A stretch of DNA of 64,000 nucleotides from Candidatus Bipolaricaulis anaerobius (GTDB lineage: Bacteria; Bipolaricaulota; Bipolaricaulia; Bipolaricaulales; Bipolaricaulaceae), in contig NZ_LS483254.1 of NCBI RefSeq assembly GCF_900465355.1, positions 992,001-1,056,000 of the forward strand. The letters are read 5' to 3'. Position numbers and translations under genes: made by a program. Positions 1 to 11,021 of this stretch are shown here, piece by piece; position 1 is the first letter of the stretch; each line of letters opens with the position of its first letter. The notes under the pieces were generated by a model. That model made no database searches and had not been told where the DNA came from. It saw only the letters and a program-made list of their open reading frames with translations.

Positions 1-2
1 AG

Positions 3-425
3 CCAGGGGCACTGGCGTACCTCGTCCTCCCCGCCCTCGCCCTCTCCCTCCCGCGGGGGGCGTACCTGGCGCGGATGGTGCGGGCGGCTGTGGCAGACGT
101 GCTCTCCAGCGACGCGATCCGCACCGCGCGGGCGAAGGGGCTCCCCGAGCGGCGGGTGATCCTCGTCCATGCCCTGCGCGGGGCGCTCGTCCCGGTGGCG
201 GCGGCGTTCGGCCTCACCTTCGCCCGGCTCATGGCGGGGACGCTCGTGATCGAAAACGTGTTCTCCCTGCCGGGGGTGGGCTGGTACGCGGTGCGGGCCG
301 CAAACGGGCGCGACCTCTACCTCCTCCTCGGGATCGCCGTCACCGCGGCGGCTCTGGTGGGCCTGGTGAGTGCAGGTGCGGATCTCGCCTACGCTTTCCT
401 CAACCCGCGGATCCGTTACCGATGA
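3..425 (+). CDS. Peptide ABC transporter permease, DppB/OppB type (5' end outside window)
   Basis: Only the C-terminal ~140 residues are present; the frame is open from base 3. It should be one of two inner-membrane subunits of a dipeptide/oligopeptide importer. The permease EAA-loop region is visible (ARAKGLPERRVILVHALRG), followed by hydrophobic segments and the typical ENVFSLPGVGW stretch of DppB-like permeases. The stop codon overlaps the start of the next permease gene in an ATGA junction (422-425), so the two are translationally coupled. Substrate specificity cannot be read from the fragment. Family assignment is firm; the missing N-terminus lies upstream. Confidence 0.93.
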   Translation, partial: PGALAYLVLPALALSLPRGAYLARMVRAAVADVLSSDAIRTARAKGLPERRVILVHALRGALVPVAAAFGLTFARLMAGTLVIENVFSLPGVGWYAVRAANGRDLYLLLGIAVTAAALVGLVSAGADLAYAFLNPRIRYR

Positions 426-1240
426 CCTCCCTGCGCCTGGGGGCGATCCTCGTCGGGCTCGGGCTGGGGCTCGTCCTCCTCGGGTTGATCTGGCTCCCTG
501 CCCCTCCCACCTCCCTCGGCCCGGTGCAGTTCTCCCCACCCTCGCTGCGCCATCCGCTGGGGACCGATTGGTTCGGCCGCGACATCCTGAGCCGGGTGAT
601 GGTGGGGGGACGGGTGAGCTGGGCCGTGGCTGCGATCGCGGTGGGCGTGGGCGGAACAGCGGGGATCATCCTCGGGGCGATCGCCGGACACGCCGGCGGC
701 ATCGTCGGCGAGGCCCTGATGCGCGTTCCCGACCTCCTGCTCGCGTTCCCGGCGGTCCTCGTGGCGCTCCTCCTCTCCACCGTGCTCGGGCCAGGGCTCC
801 TCGGGGTGACGCTCGCCATCTCCCTGTTCACCCTCCCCTACTTCGCCCGGCTCACACACTCCAGCGTCCTCGCCCTGCGCGAGGAGGAGTTCGTCGTCGC
901 GGCACGGGCGGTGGGGTGCTCGCCGGGGCGGATCGTCCTCCGCCACATCCTCCCCAACCTCTCCTCCCCCCTCCTCGTCCAGGCGTCGGTGAGCCTCGGG
1001 AGCGCCTTCCTCGCCGAAGCGGCCCTGTCCTATTTGGGGCTGGGGACCCAGCCGCCGGACCCGGCGTGGGGCCGCATGCTGCGGGAAGCGCAAACCTACG
1101 TGGGCCTCTCCCCATGGCCGGCCGTGTTCCCCGGCCTCATCCTCGGCCTCACCGTGCTCGGGCTGAACCTCCTCGGCGACGGGCTGCGCGACCTCGCCGA
1201 CCCCCTCACCCGCCGCCTCATCCCTTGGCGGCGGCCGTGA
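422..1240 (+). CDS. Peptide ABC transporter permease, DppC/OppC type
   Basis: 272 residues, usual size for the DppC/OppC subunit of a peptide importer. A first membrane segment is followed by the characteristic HPLGTDWFGRDILSRVMVGG stretch, then further membrane helices. The EAA loop (AARAVGCSPGRIVLRHILPN) should contact the ATPase subunit, and ALSYLGLGTQPPDPAWGRML near the C-terminus is typical of the family. It starts inside the stop codon of the upstream permease. Its last 23 bases overlap the 3' end of the convergent binding-protein gene. No ATPase gene lies in the window. Confidence 0.95.
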   Translation: MTSLRLGAILVGLGLGLVLLGLIWLPAPPTSLGPVQFSPPSLRHPLGTDWFGRDILSRVMVGGRVSWAVAAIAVGVGGTAGIILGAIAGHAGGIVGEALMRVPDLLLAFPAVLVALLLSTVLGPGLLGVTLAISLFTLPYFARLTHSSVLALREEEFVVAARAVGCSPGRIVLRHILPNLSSPLLVQASVSLGSAFLAEAALSYLGLGTQPPDPAWGRMLREAQTYVGLSPWPAVFPGLILGLTVLGLNLLGDGLRDLADPLTRRLIPWRRP

Positions 1241-2699
1241 AGTCGAGCACGTAGTGGGGCAGGATCTTGACCCCCGTCACCCCGGCCCGTTGGACGAGGA
1301 TCTGGTGGGGGGCGACGAGGAACACGTTGACCGCCTCCGTGGCGAGGATGTACTGGGCCGCGGCGTAGATGCGCTGTCGCTCGTCGGGGTCCGCCACCGC
1401 AATCCCCCTCCGGAGAAGCTCGTCGAGCTCCGGTGAGCTCCACCCCCGACGGAAGTAGTAGTCCGGCCGGTCCGGGCCGTACGCCCTCAGGATCGGCGCC
1501 GGGTCGAGCCGACCGATCTGGGCGACCACGGTGAGGTCGTAGTCGGCCTGCCCGTACACGCGGTCGAGCCACGTCCCCCAGTCTACGATCTGCAGCTCCA
1601 GCCGGATCCCCACCTCCCCAAGCTGGGCAGCGAGGAGCTCGCCCGTGCGGACGTGTTGTGGGTAGTTGCCGGGGAGGGTCAGGGTCGCCGAAAACCCGCG
1701 AGGGTACCCAGCGGCGGCGAGGAGGTCCCGCGCCGTGGCCGGATCGTAGGGATAGACCCAGGTCATGTCCGCGTAGTAGGGGACCGAAGGGGCGAGGTGG
1801 CTCCCCACCGGCGAGGCGAACCCATAGTAGACGAGGGAGATCAGCTGCTCCCGATCCACGGCGTGGGCGAGCGCCTGGCGCACGCGGAGGTCGGAGAACG
1901 GGGCGCGGGCGGTGTTCGTGGCGAGGATCTGCACGAGGTCCTGAGGCTGGGACACCACCCGCAGCTGCGGGTCCTGGGTCAGGGTGGCCGCGATCTCGGG
2001 GACGACCTCCGCCACGAGGTCCACATCCCCCGCCCGGAGCGCGGCGAGCTGGGCCGCCGGATCGGTGATGAACCGGAACGTCAGGGCCTCAAGGACGGGG
2101 AGCGCGGGGAGGTAGTAGTCGCTCCAGCGCACGAGGCGCAGGCTGTACCCCGGCCTCCACTCCTCGAACCGGAATGGCCCAGTCCCGACCGGGTTCCCGG
2201 CCAGATCCTCCCTCCCCGGAGGGACGATCACCGAGTCCCCGAGGGCGAGCACGGTGAGGAACGAAGCATCCGGGGCCCGGAGTTGGAAACGCACCGTCCG
2301 CCCATCGGGGGATTCGATCGCGTCCACCCCGGCAAAGTACTCGCGATGGGGGTGCCCGGTCTGGGGATCCATCGTCCGCAGGAAGCTCTTCCGTACAGCG
2401 TCCGCATCGCAGGGGGTCCCATCGTGGAACCTGATCCCCTCCCGGAGGTGGAACGTGTACACGAGGCCATCGGGGGAGATCTCCCACGCGGAAGCGATCT
2501 GCCCGTGGAGGTCCCCCGTCTCATCCACCTGCACGAGGTTCTCGTACAGGTTGTGGTGGAGGAGGAGCTTGATCACACCCGCCGAGTTCGTCGTGGGGTC
2601 CAGGCCGGGGGGCTCGGTGGACACGGCGATCACGAGTTCGGCCGCCGGGGCGGCGACCACCAAGGCCAACATCAGAAAAGCGAACATCACCTTCGACAC
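1218..2699 (-). CDS. Peptide-binding lipoprotein-like ABC substrate-binding protein (SBP_bac_5 family)
   Basis: 493 residues with an N-terminal secretion signal (charged start, hydrophobic stretch, AAPAA cleavage region) followed by a mature family 5 solute-binding fold. Family hallmarks include STEPPGLDPTTNSAG near the N-terminus, WEISPDGLVYTFHLREGIRF around residue 70, and DVDLVAEVVPEIAATL mid-protein. It should capture peptides or nickel/sugar-type ligands outside the inner membrane and hand them to a DppBC-type permease, plausibly the convergent pair that it overlaps at the 3' end. The GTG start at 2699 follows a GGAGG at 9 nt. No lipobox cysteine is evident at the cleavage site. The exact ligand is unknown. 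Confidence 0.92.
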   Translation of the reverse strand: MSKVMFAFLMLALVVAAPAAELVIAVSTEPPGLDPTTNSAGVIKLLLHHNLYENLVQVDETGDLHGQIASAWEISPDGLVYTFHLREGIRFHDGTPCDADAVRKSFLRTMDPQTGHPHREYFAGVDAIESPDGRTVRFQLRAPDASFLTVLALGDSVIVPPGREDLAGNPVGTGPFRFEEWRPGYSLRLVRWSDYYLPALPVLEALTFRFITDPAAQLAALRAGDVDLVAEVVPEIAATLTQDPQLRVVSQPQDLVQILATNTARAPFSDLRVRQALAHAVDREQLISLVYYGFASPVGSHLAPSVPYYADMTWVYPYDPATARDLLAAAGYPRGFSATLTLPGNYPQHVRTGELLAAQLGEVGIRLELQIVDWGTWLDRVYGQADYDLTVVAQIGRLDPAPILRAYGPDRPDYYFRRGWSSPELDELLRRGIAVADPDERQRIYAAAQYILATEAVNVFLVAPHQILVQRAGVTGVKILPHYVLDFTAAAKG

Positions 2700-2736
2700 G
2701 GAGTGTCACCTCCCGAAAGATTGGAGTGTCACCTCC
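2700..2736 (-). repeat. Two 14-bp direct repeats in the leader of the binding-protein gene
   Basis: The 14-mer GGAGTGTCACCTCC (plus-strand reading) occurs at 2700-2713 and again exactly at 2723-2736, 23 bp apart. The promoter-proximal copy on the minus strand contains the Shine-Dalgarno GGAGG of the downstream gene. Each copy has GGAG/CTCC ends in inverted orientation. It could be a tandem operator or a duplicated ribosome-binding segment; the regulator is unknown. Confidence 0.6.
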
Positions 2737-2768
2737 GCGGGGAAGACTACCGAAGGGGCGGGGGCCCG

Positions 2769-3533
2769 TCAACGGGGGTTGCGGTCAGAGATGAGGCGCA
2801 GCCCGTCCAGGGTCAGCCAGGGATCGCTGACCACGATCTCGGGGATGAGGGGAGCGAGGAGCGGGGCCAGCTCCCCCGTCGCCACCCCCACTGCCCCCGT
2901 CCCCAGTTCATCCCCGATTCTTCCCACCAGGTGGCGCACCAGGCCCACGTGTCCAAGGACGACCCCCGCCTGCATGGCATGGACGGTGTTCTTGCCGAGG
3001 ACGGATGACGGGGGGAGGAGGGAAGCACGCGGGAGCCCGGCCGTCCTCTCGGCAAGGGCCTCCGCCCCCGTGCCCAAGCCCGGGGCGATCGCGACCCCCA
3101 CGAGCGCGCCCTGGGCGGAGACCGCAGTGAACGTGGTCGCGGCCCCGAACCCCACGACCACGCACGCCCCCCTCGCCATGGCATGGGCCGCAACCGCCCC
3201 CGCCACGAGGTCCGCCCCGACCTCGCTCGGGTGGTCCACGCGCAGGTCGAGTCCTGTCTTCACCCCCGGCCCGAGGACGAGCGGCCGGGAGCGAGACAGG
3301 CGCTCCACCACATCGCCGAACACCTCGGTGAGCGCCGGGACGACGCTTGCGAGCACCGCGCGCCGGGGCTCCGCCCCCAACCGGAGCTCCCGCAGCATCT
3401 TCCCGATCAGGAATGCGTACTCGTCCCCCGTCCGCCCGACCACGGTCTGCAGGCGCCACCGGGCCCGCCAGCTCTCACCATCGTGGACCCCGAGGGCGAT
3501 CGTGCTGTTGTTGACCTCGACCGCGAGAAGCAT
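2769..3533 (-). CDS. CoaX-like protein (type III pantothenate kinase fold) with altered active-site residues
   Basis: 254 residues from an ATG at 3533, the usual length for type III pantothenate kinase, the first enzyme of CoA synthesis. The overall family pattern is clear: SVVPALTEVFGD, PGVKTGLDLRVDHPSEVGAD, IAPGLGTGAEAL, a GKNTVHAMQAG stretch and DPWLTLDGLRLISDRN at the end. However, residues normally conserved for ATP/metal binding and catalysis are changed: the N-terminal DxGNT is EVNNS (Glu6), GADR is GADL, and DFGTATTFD is GFGAATTFT, so the usual aspartates are lost. It may be a pseudoenzyme or a paralogue with another substrate. A TACAAT box lies 6 nt before the ATG (3540-3545) and no Shine-Dalgarno is visible, suggesting a leaderless mRNA. 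Confidence 0.82.
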   Translation of the reverse strand: MLLAVEVNNSTIALGVHDGESWRARWRLQTVVGRTGDEYAFLIGKMLRELRLGAEPRRAVLASVVPALTEVFGDVVERLSRSRPLVLGPGVKTGLDLRVDHPSEVGADLVAGAVAAHAMARGACVVVGFGAATTFTAVSAQGALVGVAIAPGLGTGAEALAERTAGLPRASLLPPSSVLGKNTVHAMQAGVVLGHVGLVRHLVGRIGDELGTGAVGVATGELAPLLAPLIPEIVVSDPWLTLDGLRLISDRNPR

Positions 3534-3600
3534 GGGACGATTGTAGCAACGGGGGCAGGCGACGCTCAGCGGAGAGCCGGGTGCCCGCGATCCCGGCCCC

Positions 3601-4992
3601 TCATAGCCTCCTACGGGAACGCATGAGGGAGCGATGGATGGCGGTCGCAGACCGCTTGCCCGCCCCCATCGCCGAGATGACGGTCGCCGCGCCCGTCGCG
3701 ATATCCCCCCCGGCGAACACGCCTCCCCGGCTGGTGGCCCCATCCTCGTCGGTCCAGATCGTTCCTCCCTCGGCCACGCGAAGGCCGGGCGTCGTCCGGG
3801 GGACGAGGGGATGGGGTTGGTTCCCGATGGCGACGATCACCGTGGCCACGGGGAGGACGAAGTTCGAGCCGGGCACGGGCACCGGCCGGCGGCGGCCGGA
3901 CCCGTCCGGTTCCCCAAGCTCCATCCGCAGGCACTCCACCCCCTCGACCCGACCACCCTCCCCCAGGAACCGCACTGGGTTCACGAGGACGTGGAGCTCG
4001 ACCCCTTCCTCCTTGGCGTGGTGGACCTCCTCGACCCGGGCCGGCATCTCCGCCTCGGTCCGGCGGTAGAGGATCATCACCCGCTCGGCCCCGAGGCGGA
4101 GCGCGGTGCGGGCGGCGTCCATCGCCACATTTCCCCCCCCGACGACGGCCACCGTCTTCCCGACCTTGACCGGGGTGTCGTACTCCGGGAAGAGGTAGGC
4201 GCGCATGAGGTTGACGCGGGTGAGGAACTCGTTTGCGGAGTAGATCCCGGTGAAGTTCTCCCCGGGGACGCCGAGGAACTGGGGGAGGCCAGCCCCCGTG
4301 CCGATGAACACCGCCTCGTATCCGTCGGTGAACAGGTCATCCACCGTGAGGGTCCGGCCGACCACGGCATTCACCTCGATCGCCACCCCCATCTTCCGCA
4401 GGTTCGCGATCTCCCCCTGCACGATGCGCTTAGGAAGGCGGAACTCGGGGATCCCGTACATCAGCACGCCCCCCGGCTCGTGCAGCGCCTCGAACACGGT
4501 CACGGCATGCCCCCCGCGCCGCAGGTCGGCCGCGCAGGTGAGGCCAGCCGGGCCTGATCCGACCACCGCGATCCGAACCCCTGTCGGGGGCGCCACTTCC
4601 GGGACCTGCACCCCGTGCTGGGACTCCCAGTCCGCGGCGAACCGCTCCAGGCGACCGATCGCCACGGGCTCGAACCTCCGCCCGAGCGTGCAGGGAGCCT
4701 GGCACTGCACCTCCTGGGGGCACACCCGGCCGCACACCGCGGGGAGGTTGTTCGTCTGCTTGATCGTGGTGATCGCGGCCCGGAAGTCCCCCTCCCGGAT
4801 CTCGCGGATGAACTTGGGGATGTGGATGTTGACGGGGCACCCGTTCATACACGGCGCGTCCCGGCACTGCAGGCAGCGTGCTGCCTCCTCCTGTGCCTCG
4901 TCGGGGGTGTACCCGGCGGGGACTTCGTCGAACGTGCGGGTGCGGGCCTGGGGGTCCCGCTCGCGCATCGGAACCTGGGTCGGGCGGATCAC
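3601..4992 (-). CDS. nfnB: NfnB-like subunit of NADH-dependent ferredoxin:NADP+ oxidoreductase (GltD family)
   Basis: 463 residues of the glutamate-synthase small-subunit family. Two N-terminal cysteine clusters for [4Fe-4S] centres are seen (CLQCRDAPCMNGCP and CGRVCPQEVQCQAPC), followed by an FAD dinucleotide fold (VVGSGPAGL), a second NAD(P)H fold (VVGGGNVAMD) and a C-terminal GGDIATGAATVISAMGAGK motif. With the next gene it forms the Nfn/sulfide-dehydrogenase pair that couples NADPH, NADH and reduced ferredoxin by flavin-based bifurcation in anaerobes. It starts with GTG overlapping the nfnA stop (GTGA); an internal ATG at 4968 is an alternative start. GltD of glutamate synthase is the main alternative, but the adjacent partner argues for Nfn. 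Confidence 0.9.
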   Translation of the reverse strand: MIRPTQVPMRERDPQARTRTFDEVPAGYTPDEAQEEAARCLQCRDAPCMNGCPVNIHIPKFIREIREGDFRAAITTIKQTNNLPAVCGRVCPQEVQCQAPCTLGRRFEPVAIGRLERFAADWESQHGVQVPEVAPPTGVRIAVVGSGPAGLTCAADLRRGGHAVTVFEALHEPGGVLMYGIPEFRLPKRIVQGEIANLRKMGVAIEVNAVVGRTLTVDDLFTDGYEAVFIGTGAGLPQFLGVPGENFTGIYSANEFLTRVNLMRAYLFPEYDTPVKVGKTVAVVGGGNVAMDAARTALRLGAERVMILYRRTEAEMPARVEEVHHAKEEGVELHVLVNPVRFLGEGGRVEGVECLRMELGEPDGSGRRRPVPVPGSNFVLPVATVIVAIGNQPHPLVPRTTPGLRVAEGGTIWTDEDGATSRGGVFAGGDIATGAATVISAMGAGKRSATAIHRSLMRSRRRL

Positions 4993-5831
4993 GAGCGCCC
5001 CCCCTGCGCCGCGACGTAGCGCTCCAGGGCGTACCTCTCCTCATACGTGAACGTCCCCAGCCGGGAAAGGAGGAGGTCCCAGTTCACAAGGTCCCCCGGG
5101 AACTCCGGGCCGTCCACGCACGTGAACCGTGTCTCCCCTCCGACCTCAACCCGACAGGCCCCGCACATCCCCGTGCCATCGAGCATGATCGCGTTGAGGG
5201 AGACGGTCGCGGGCACCCCGAACTCCTGGCAGGTCCTGGCGCAGAACTTCATCATGATCGCGGGGCCGATCGCCCACACGTGCGCGACCTTTCGCGTGGC
5301 GAGCACCTCCTGGAGGGGGGTCGTGACCACCCCCTTCACCCCCTGGCTCCCGTCGTCGGTGGCGATGTGGAGCTCGGAGGAGACCTCGGCAATGCGGTCC
5401 AGCCACAGCAAGAGGCCCTTCGTGCGCGCCCCCACAACCGCGATCACCTCGTTCCCCTCCGCGCGGAGCGCCCGGGCGATGGGATAGATGGGGGCGATCC
5501 CCACGCCTCCCCCCACGCAGACCACGGTCCCGTAGCGCCGGATCGTAGAGGGAGATCCGAGCGGGCCGACCACGTCGCGGATCGTGTCCCCGATGCCGAA
5601 CCTCTCCCCGAGCTCCCGCGTGCTCTTCCCCACCATCTGCACCACCAGCGTGATCGTCCCCCGCCCGGGGTCCCAGTCCGCAAGCGTGAGGGGGATCCGC
5701 TCCCCCCGCTCATGGAGGCGCACCACCGCGAACTGGCCCGCCCGGGCCCGGGCGGCGATGCGCGGGGCCTCCACCACGAGCTCCACGACGTTCGGGCCCA
5801 GGGGTCGCTTCGCAAGGATCATGTTCATCAT
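4989..5831 (-). CDS. nfnA: NfnA-like subunit, FAD/[2Fe-2S] ferredoxin-NAD(P) reductase
   Basis: 280 residues. The N-terminal half is a ferredoxin-reductase FAD domain with the flavin-binding IPLTLADWD motif near residue 46 and VVGPLGSPS; the middle is an NAD-binding domain (VGGGVGIAPIYPIARAL). The C-terminus carries the cysteines for a [2Fe-2S] cluster (DGTGMCGACRVEVGG followed by FTCVDGPEFPG). This is the small subunit of NADH-dependent reduced ferredoxin:NADP+ oxidoreductase, also called sulfide dehydrogenase subunit B in older annotation. It is the first gene of the nfnAB pair. GGAAGGTGA precedes a run of ATG codons; the first (5831) is used here, but 5828 or 5822 are possible. Confidence 0.9.
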   Translation of the reverse strand: MMNMILAKRPLGPNVVELVVEAPRIAARARAGQFAVVRLHERGERIPLTLADWDPGRGTITLVVQMVGKSTRELGERFGIGDTIRDVVGPLGSPSTIRRYGTVVCVGGGVGIAPIYPIARALRAEGNEVIAVVGARTKGLLLWLDRIAEVSSELHIATDDGSQGVKGVVTTPLQEVLATRKVAHVWAIGPAIMMKFCARTCQEFGVPATVSLNAIMLDGTGMCGACRVEVGGETRFTCVDGPEFPGDLVNWDLLLSRLGTFTYEERYALERYVAAQGGRS

Positions 5832-5966
5832 CGTTCACCTTCCCGGCGTTGATCCCTGATTATGACCCGCATCGCCCCATCGGGGGGGGCGCTGCCTGGA
5901 CGCGCCACCTCTGTTCCGATGGCCAAAACGGGCCAAAACCGCCATGGGGATAAGACTTTTCCCCCC

Positions 5967-5995
5967 TTCACAGCGAGGCCATTTCGTGCTATAGT
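5967..5995 (+). promoter_or_regulatory. Sigma-70-type promoter of the sigma factor gene
   Basis: TTCACA (5967-5972) and TATAGT (5990-5995) are separated by exactly 17 bp, each differing from consensus at one position. Transcription should start near 6002, leaving a leader of about 75 nt with an AAGGAG before the rpoD ATG. Confidence 0.8.
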
Positions 5996-6078
5996 CCCTC
6001 CTAGACGTGAGAGGATCGTTTCATCCCCCCGTTTTCGCACGCACACCTGTGCACAATGGAGGCTCAAGGAGTGACCCG

Positions 6079-7023
<945 letters not shown>

Positions 7024-7024
7024 G

Positions 7025-9289
7025 CTAGCTCTTCCGCTTCTTCGCAGGGCCCTGTTTCGGCCTCGTCGCGGCCGGGGCGGAGTCCTCGTGGGTAGGGCAA
7101 AGAGCGTTCGAGCAGCGCACGCCCCGCCGCGGGTCCTCATAGATCACGCCCCCCCCGCACGTCGGGCAGGCTCCGATCGGACGCCCGGCAACGAGGAACC
7201 GGCAGTCCGGGTAGCGGGAGCAGGCGTAGAAGGTGCCGTAGCGCTTCCCGAACCGCTCCACGAGCTCCCCCTCTCCACAGCGGGGGCAGGTGACCCCGGT
7301 CGGGACGGGGGACGTGGTCCGGCAGCTCGGGCAGGAGAGGTACCGCCCGTAGCGGCCGTGTCGGACGACCATCGGCGTCCCACACTTCGGACAGGGGGTG
7401 GCGGGAGCGGACTCGGCCGCGGACAGGCCCGCCGCGAGTTCAACGCGATCCGACGTGTAGCGGAAGGGGACGTTGGGGGGGAGGGCCTTCGTGGTCCGGC
7501 ACTCCGGGTACCGGGAGCACCCGAGGTACAGGTTCCCCCGCCACACGCGGACCTCCATCGGCGCCCCGCAGGATGGACAAGCCACATCGCTCAGGGCGCG
7601 GAACGGCTTTCCTCCCTTCGAGAGCGCCTCCTCCACCGTGTGCAGTCGGGGCGAAAACCAGCGGTAGAACGAACGGAGGAGCTCGCCCCGCCCGAGGTCG
7701 CCTTCCTGGATTCGGTCGAGATCGGACTCCATCCGGGCGGTGAACGCTTCCTCCACCGTCTCCGGGAAGTACAGGCGCAGAAGATCGGTCACGAGGTGCC
7801 CGAGGAGGGTCGGTCGAAGCGAGCTCCCTTCGCGCACCACGTACCCGCGGTCCTGGATGACGGACACGATCTGGGCGTAGGTGCTGGGGCGCCCGATCCC
7901 CTCCTGCTCGAGCTTGCGCACGATCCCCGCCTCGGTGAACCGCTTCGGGGGCTCGGTCGTGCGCTCCTCGACCTCGATCTCCGGGCGCGGGAGCTCCAGG
8001 CCGGGCGTAAGCCCGTCGGGGAGGGAGGCCTCCTCATCCTCGAGCGGGGCCACAGGGAGCACGGAGGTGAACCCCGGGGAGATCATCCGCGACGAGGAGG
8101 CGCGAAACGTCCGGTCGCCGGCACGGATCGTGACCTTCCGGCGAACCCAGATCCCGTCTGCCATCTGGCTTGCGACGAACCGTCGCCAGATGAGGTCGTA
8201 GAGCTTGCGCTGGTCCGGGGCAAGGTGGGGCGCCACCTCGTCCGGCGTGCGGGTGACCTGGGTGGGGCGGATCGCCTCATGGGCATCCTGGGCCCGCCTC
8301 TTGTTCCGGAAGTGGCGGGGCTTCGGGGACAGCGCCTTGGCCCCGAACTCCGACTTCACGAACGCCCGCGCGGCGGCGATGGCCGAGTCCGCCACGCGCA
8401 CGGAATCCGTGCGCATGTAGGTGATAAGGCCCACCATCTCCCCACCGATTGCCACCCCCTCGTACAGGCTCTGGGCGATCTGCATCGTGCGTTTGGGGGA
8501 GAACCCAAGCTCGCTCGACGCCGCCTGCTGAAGGGTGGAGGTGATGAACGGCGGCGATGGCCGACGGAGGACCTCCTCCTCCTCAACCGCCTCCACCATG
8601 AACCGCGCCCGGGCGAGATCCTGGGTCAGGGCCGCGACTTCGTCCGGGGCGGTGAGCCGGCCGTCGAGGCGCGCCGCGAACGGGGGCTCTGATGGGAACA
8701 GGGCAGCCACTTCCCAGTACGGTTCCGGGACGAAGCTCTGGATCTCCAGCTCCCGATCGCAGATGAACCGCAGGGCGACGGACTGCACGCGGCCCGCCGA
8801 CAGGCCTTCGAACCGCCGGCCCGCCAGCACCCGCGACAGCAAGGGGCTGATCTGGTATCCAACGAGTCGGTCCAAGATCCGGCGCGCTCGTTGGGCCTCC
8901 ACCTTGGCGAGGTCGATCGGCCCGGGGTGAAGGAGGGCCTCCCGCACCGCCTGGGGGGTGATCTCGTGCAGGAGGACCCGCACGTACCTGCCCCCATCGC
9001 CGAGGAGCTCCATCAGGTCGTAGGCGATCGCCTCGCCTTCCCGATCGGGGTCGGTGGCGAGGTAGACCCGGGACGCATCCTCGGTCTTCTTGCGCAGCTC
9101 GGCAAGGAGCTTGCGGTCCCGCACGACCCACTTTGGGGTGAAGTCGTCGTTCAGTTCAACGCCGAGCTCATCCTCGGGGAGATCGCGGACGTGTCCCTTG
9201 GAGGAGAGGACGACGAATTCATTGCCGAGGAAGGAGGCGAGGGTGCGGGCCTTCGTCGGTGACTCGACGATCACAACATCCTTGGGCAT
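7025..9289 (-). CDS. topA: DNA topoisomerase I
   Basis: 754 residues, type IA topoisomerase that relaxes negative supercoils. The Toprim domain is at residues 1-115 (IVESPTKARTL, then ATDPDREGEAIAYDL with the metal-binding acidic residues). The catalytic tyrosine lies in the GLITYMRTDSVR motif at about residue 291. Four C-terminal zinc-finger units are seen: CPSCGAPM...CSRYPEC, CPKCGTPM...CPSC, CPRCGEGE...CSRYPDC, and CPTCGGG...CSNALC. A short basic tail (KKRKS) ends the protein. No Shine-Dalgarno precedes the ATG; a promoter sits just upstream, so the leader is only several nucleotides. It is convergent with rpoD. Confidence 0.97.
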   Translation of the reverse strand: MPKDVVIVESPTKARTLASFLGNEFVVLSSKGHVRDLPEDELGVELNDDFTPKWVVRDRKLLAELRKKTEDASRVYLATDPDREGEAIAYDLMELLGDGGRYVRVLLHEITPQAVREALLHPGPIDLAKVEAQRARRILDRLVGYQISPLLSRVLAGRRFEGLSAGRVQSVALRFICDRELEIQSFVPEPYWEVAALFPSEPPFAARLDGRLTAPDEVAALTQDLARARFMVEAVEEEEVLRRPSPPFITSTLQQAASSELGFSPKRTMQIAQSLYEGVAIGGEMVGLITYMRTDSVRVADSAIAAARAFVKSEFGAKALSPKPRHFRNKRRAQDAHEAIRPTQVTRTPDEVAPHLAPDQRKLYDLIWRRFVASQMADGIWVRRKVTIRAGDRTFRASSSRMISPGFTSVLPVAPLEDEEASLPDGLTPGLELPRPEIEVEERTTEPPKRFTEAGIVRKLEQEGIGRPSTYAQIVSVIQDRGYVVREGSSLRPTLLGHLVTDLLRLYFPETVEEAFTARMESDLDRIQEGDLGRGELLRSFYRWFSPRLHTVEEALSKGGKPFRALSDVACPSCGAPMEVRVWRGNLYLGCSRYPECRTTKALPPNVPFRYTSDRVELAAGLSAAESAPATPCPKCGTPMVVRHGRYGRYLSCPSCRTTSPVPTGVTCPRCGEGELVERFGKRYGTFYACSRYPDCRFLVAGRPIGACPTCGGGVIYEDPRRGVRCSNALCPTHEDSAPAATRPKQGPAKKRKS

Positions 9290-9303
9290 GGTTTCAGGCG
9301 CGC

Positions 9304-9332
9304 ATTATCAGGGGGGAGGTCGTGGGGCGCAA
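9304..9332 (-). promoter_or_regulatory. Promoter of topA with a very short leader
   Basis: On the minus strand TTGCGC (9327-9332) and GATAAT (9304-9309) are 17 bp apart. Only 14 nt separate the -10 box from the topA ATG at 9289, so the leader should be about 7 nt. Confidence 0.6.
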
Positions 9333-9344
9333 GGGACCGAAGAG

Positions 9345-9374
9345 CCGAGCCCCGGCCACGAGGCCGGGGCTCGG
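9345..9374 (-). terminator. Hairpin after groEL
   Basis: A perfect 13-bp stem (CCGAGCCCCGGCC and its complement) with a 4-nt loop lies 18 bp past the groEL stop. No long U tract follows, so it may act as a weak or Rho-assisted terminator or as an mRNA 3'-end stabiliser for the groESL transcript. Confidence 0.65.
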
Positions 9375-9392
9375 CATCGGTTGCCCGTTGAC

Positions 9393-11021
<1,629 letters not shown>

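Noticed and set aside
1653-3008. Long plus-strand open frame opposite the binding-protein and CoaX-like genes
   Set aside because: High-GC shadow frame; the minus strand has clear homologous genes and the plus-strand product has no recognisable domain.
3601-5831. Glutamate synthase small subunit (GltD) for the 463-residue gene
   Set aside because: No large GltB subunit nearby, and the adjacent FAD/[2Fe-2S] partner fits the Nfn pair.
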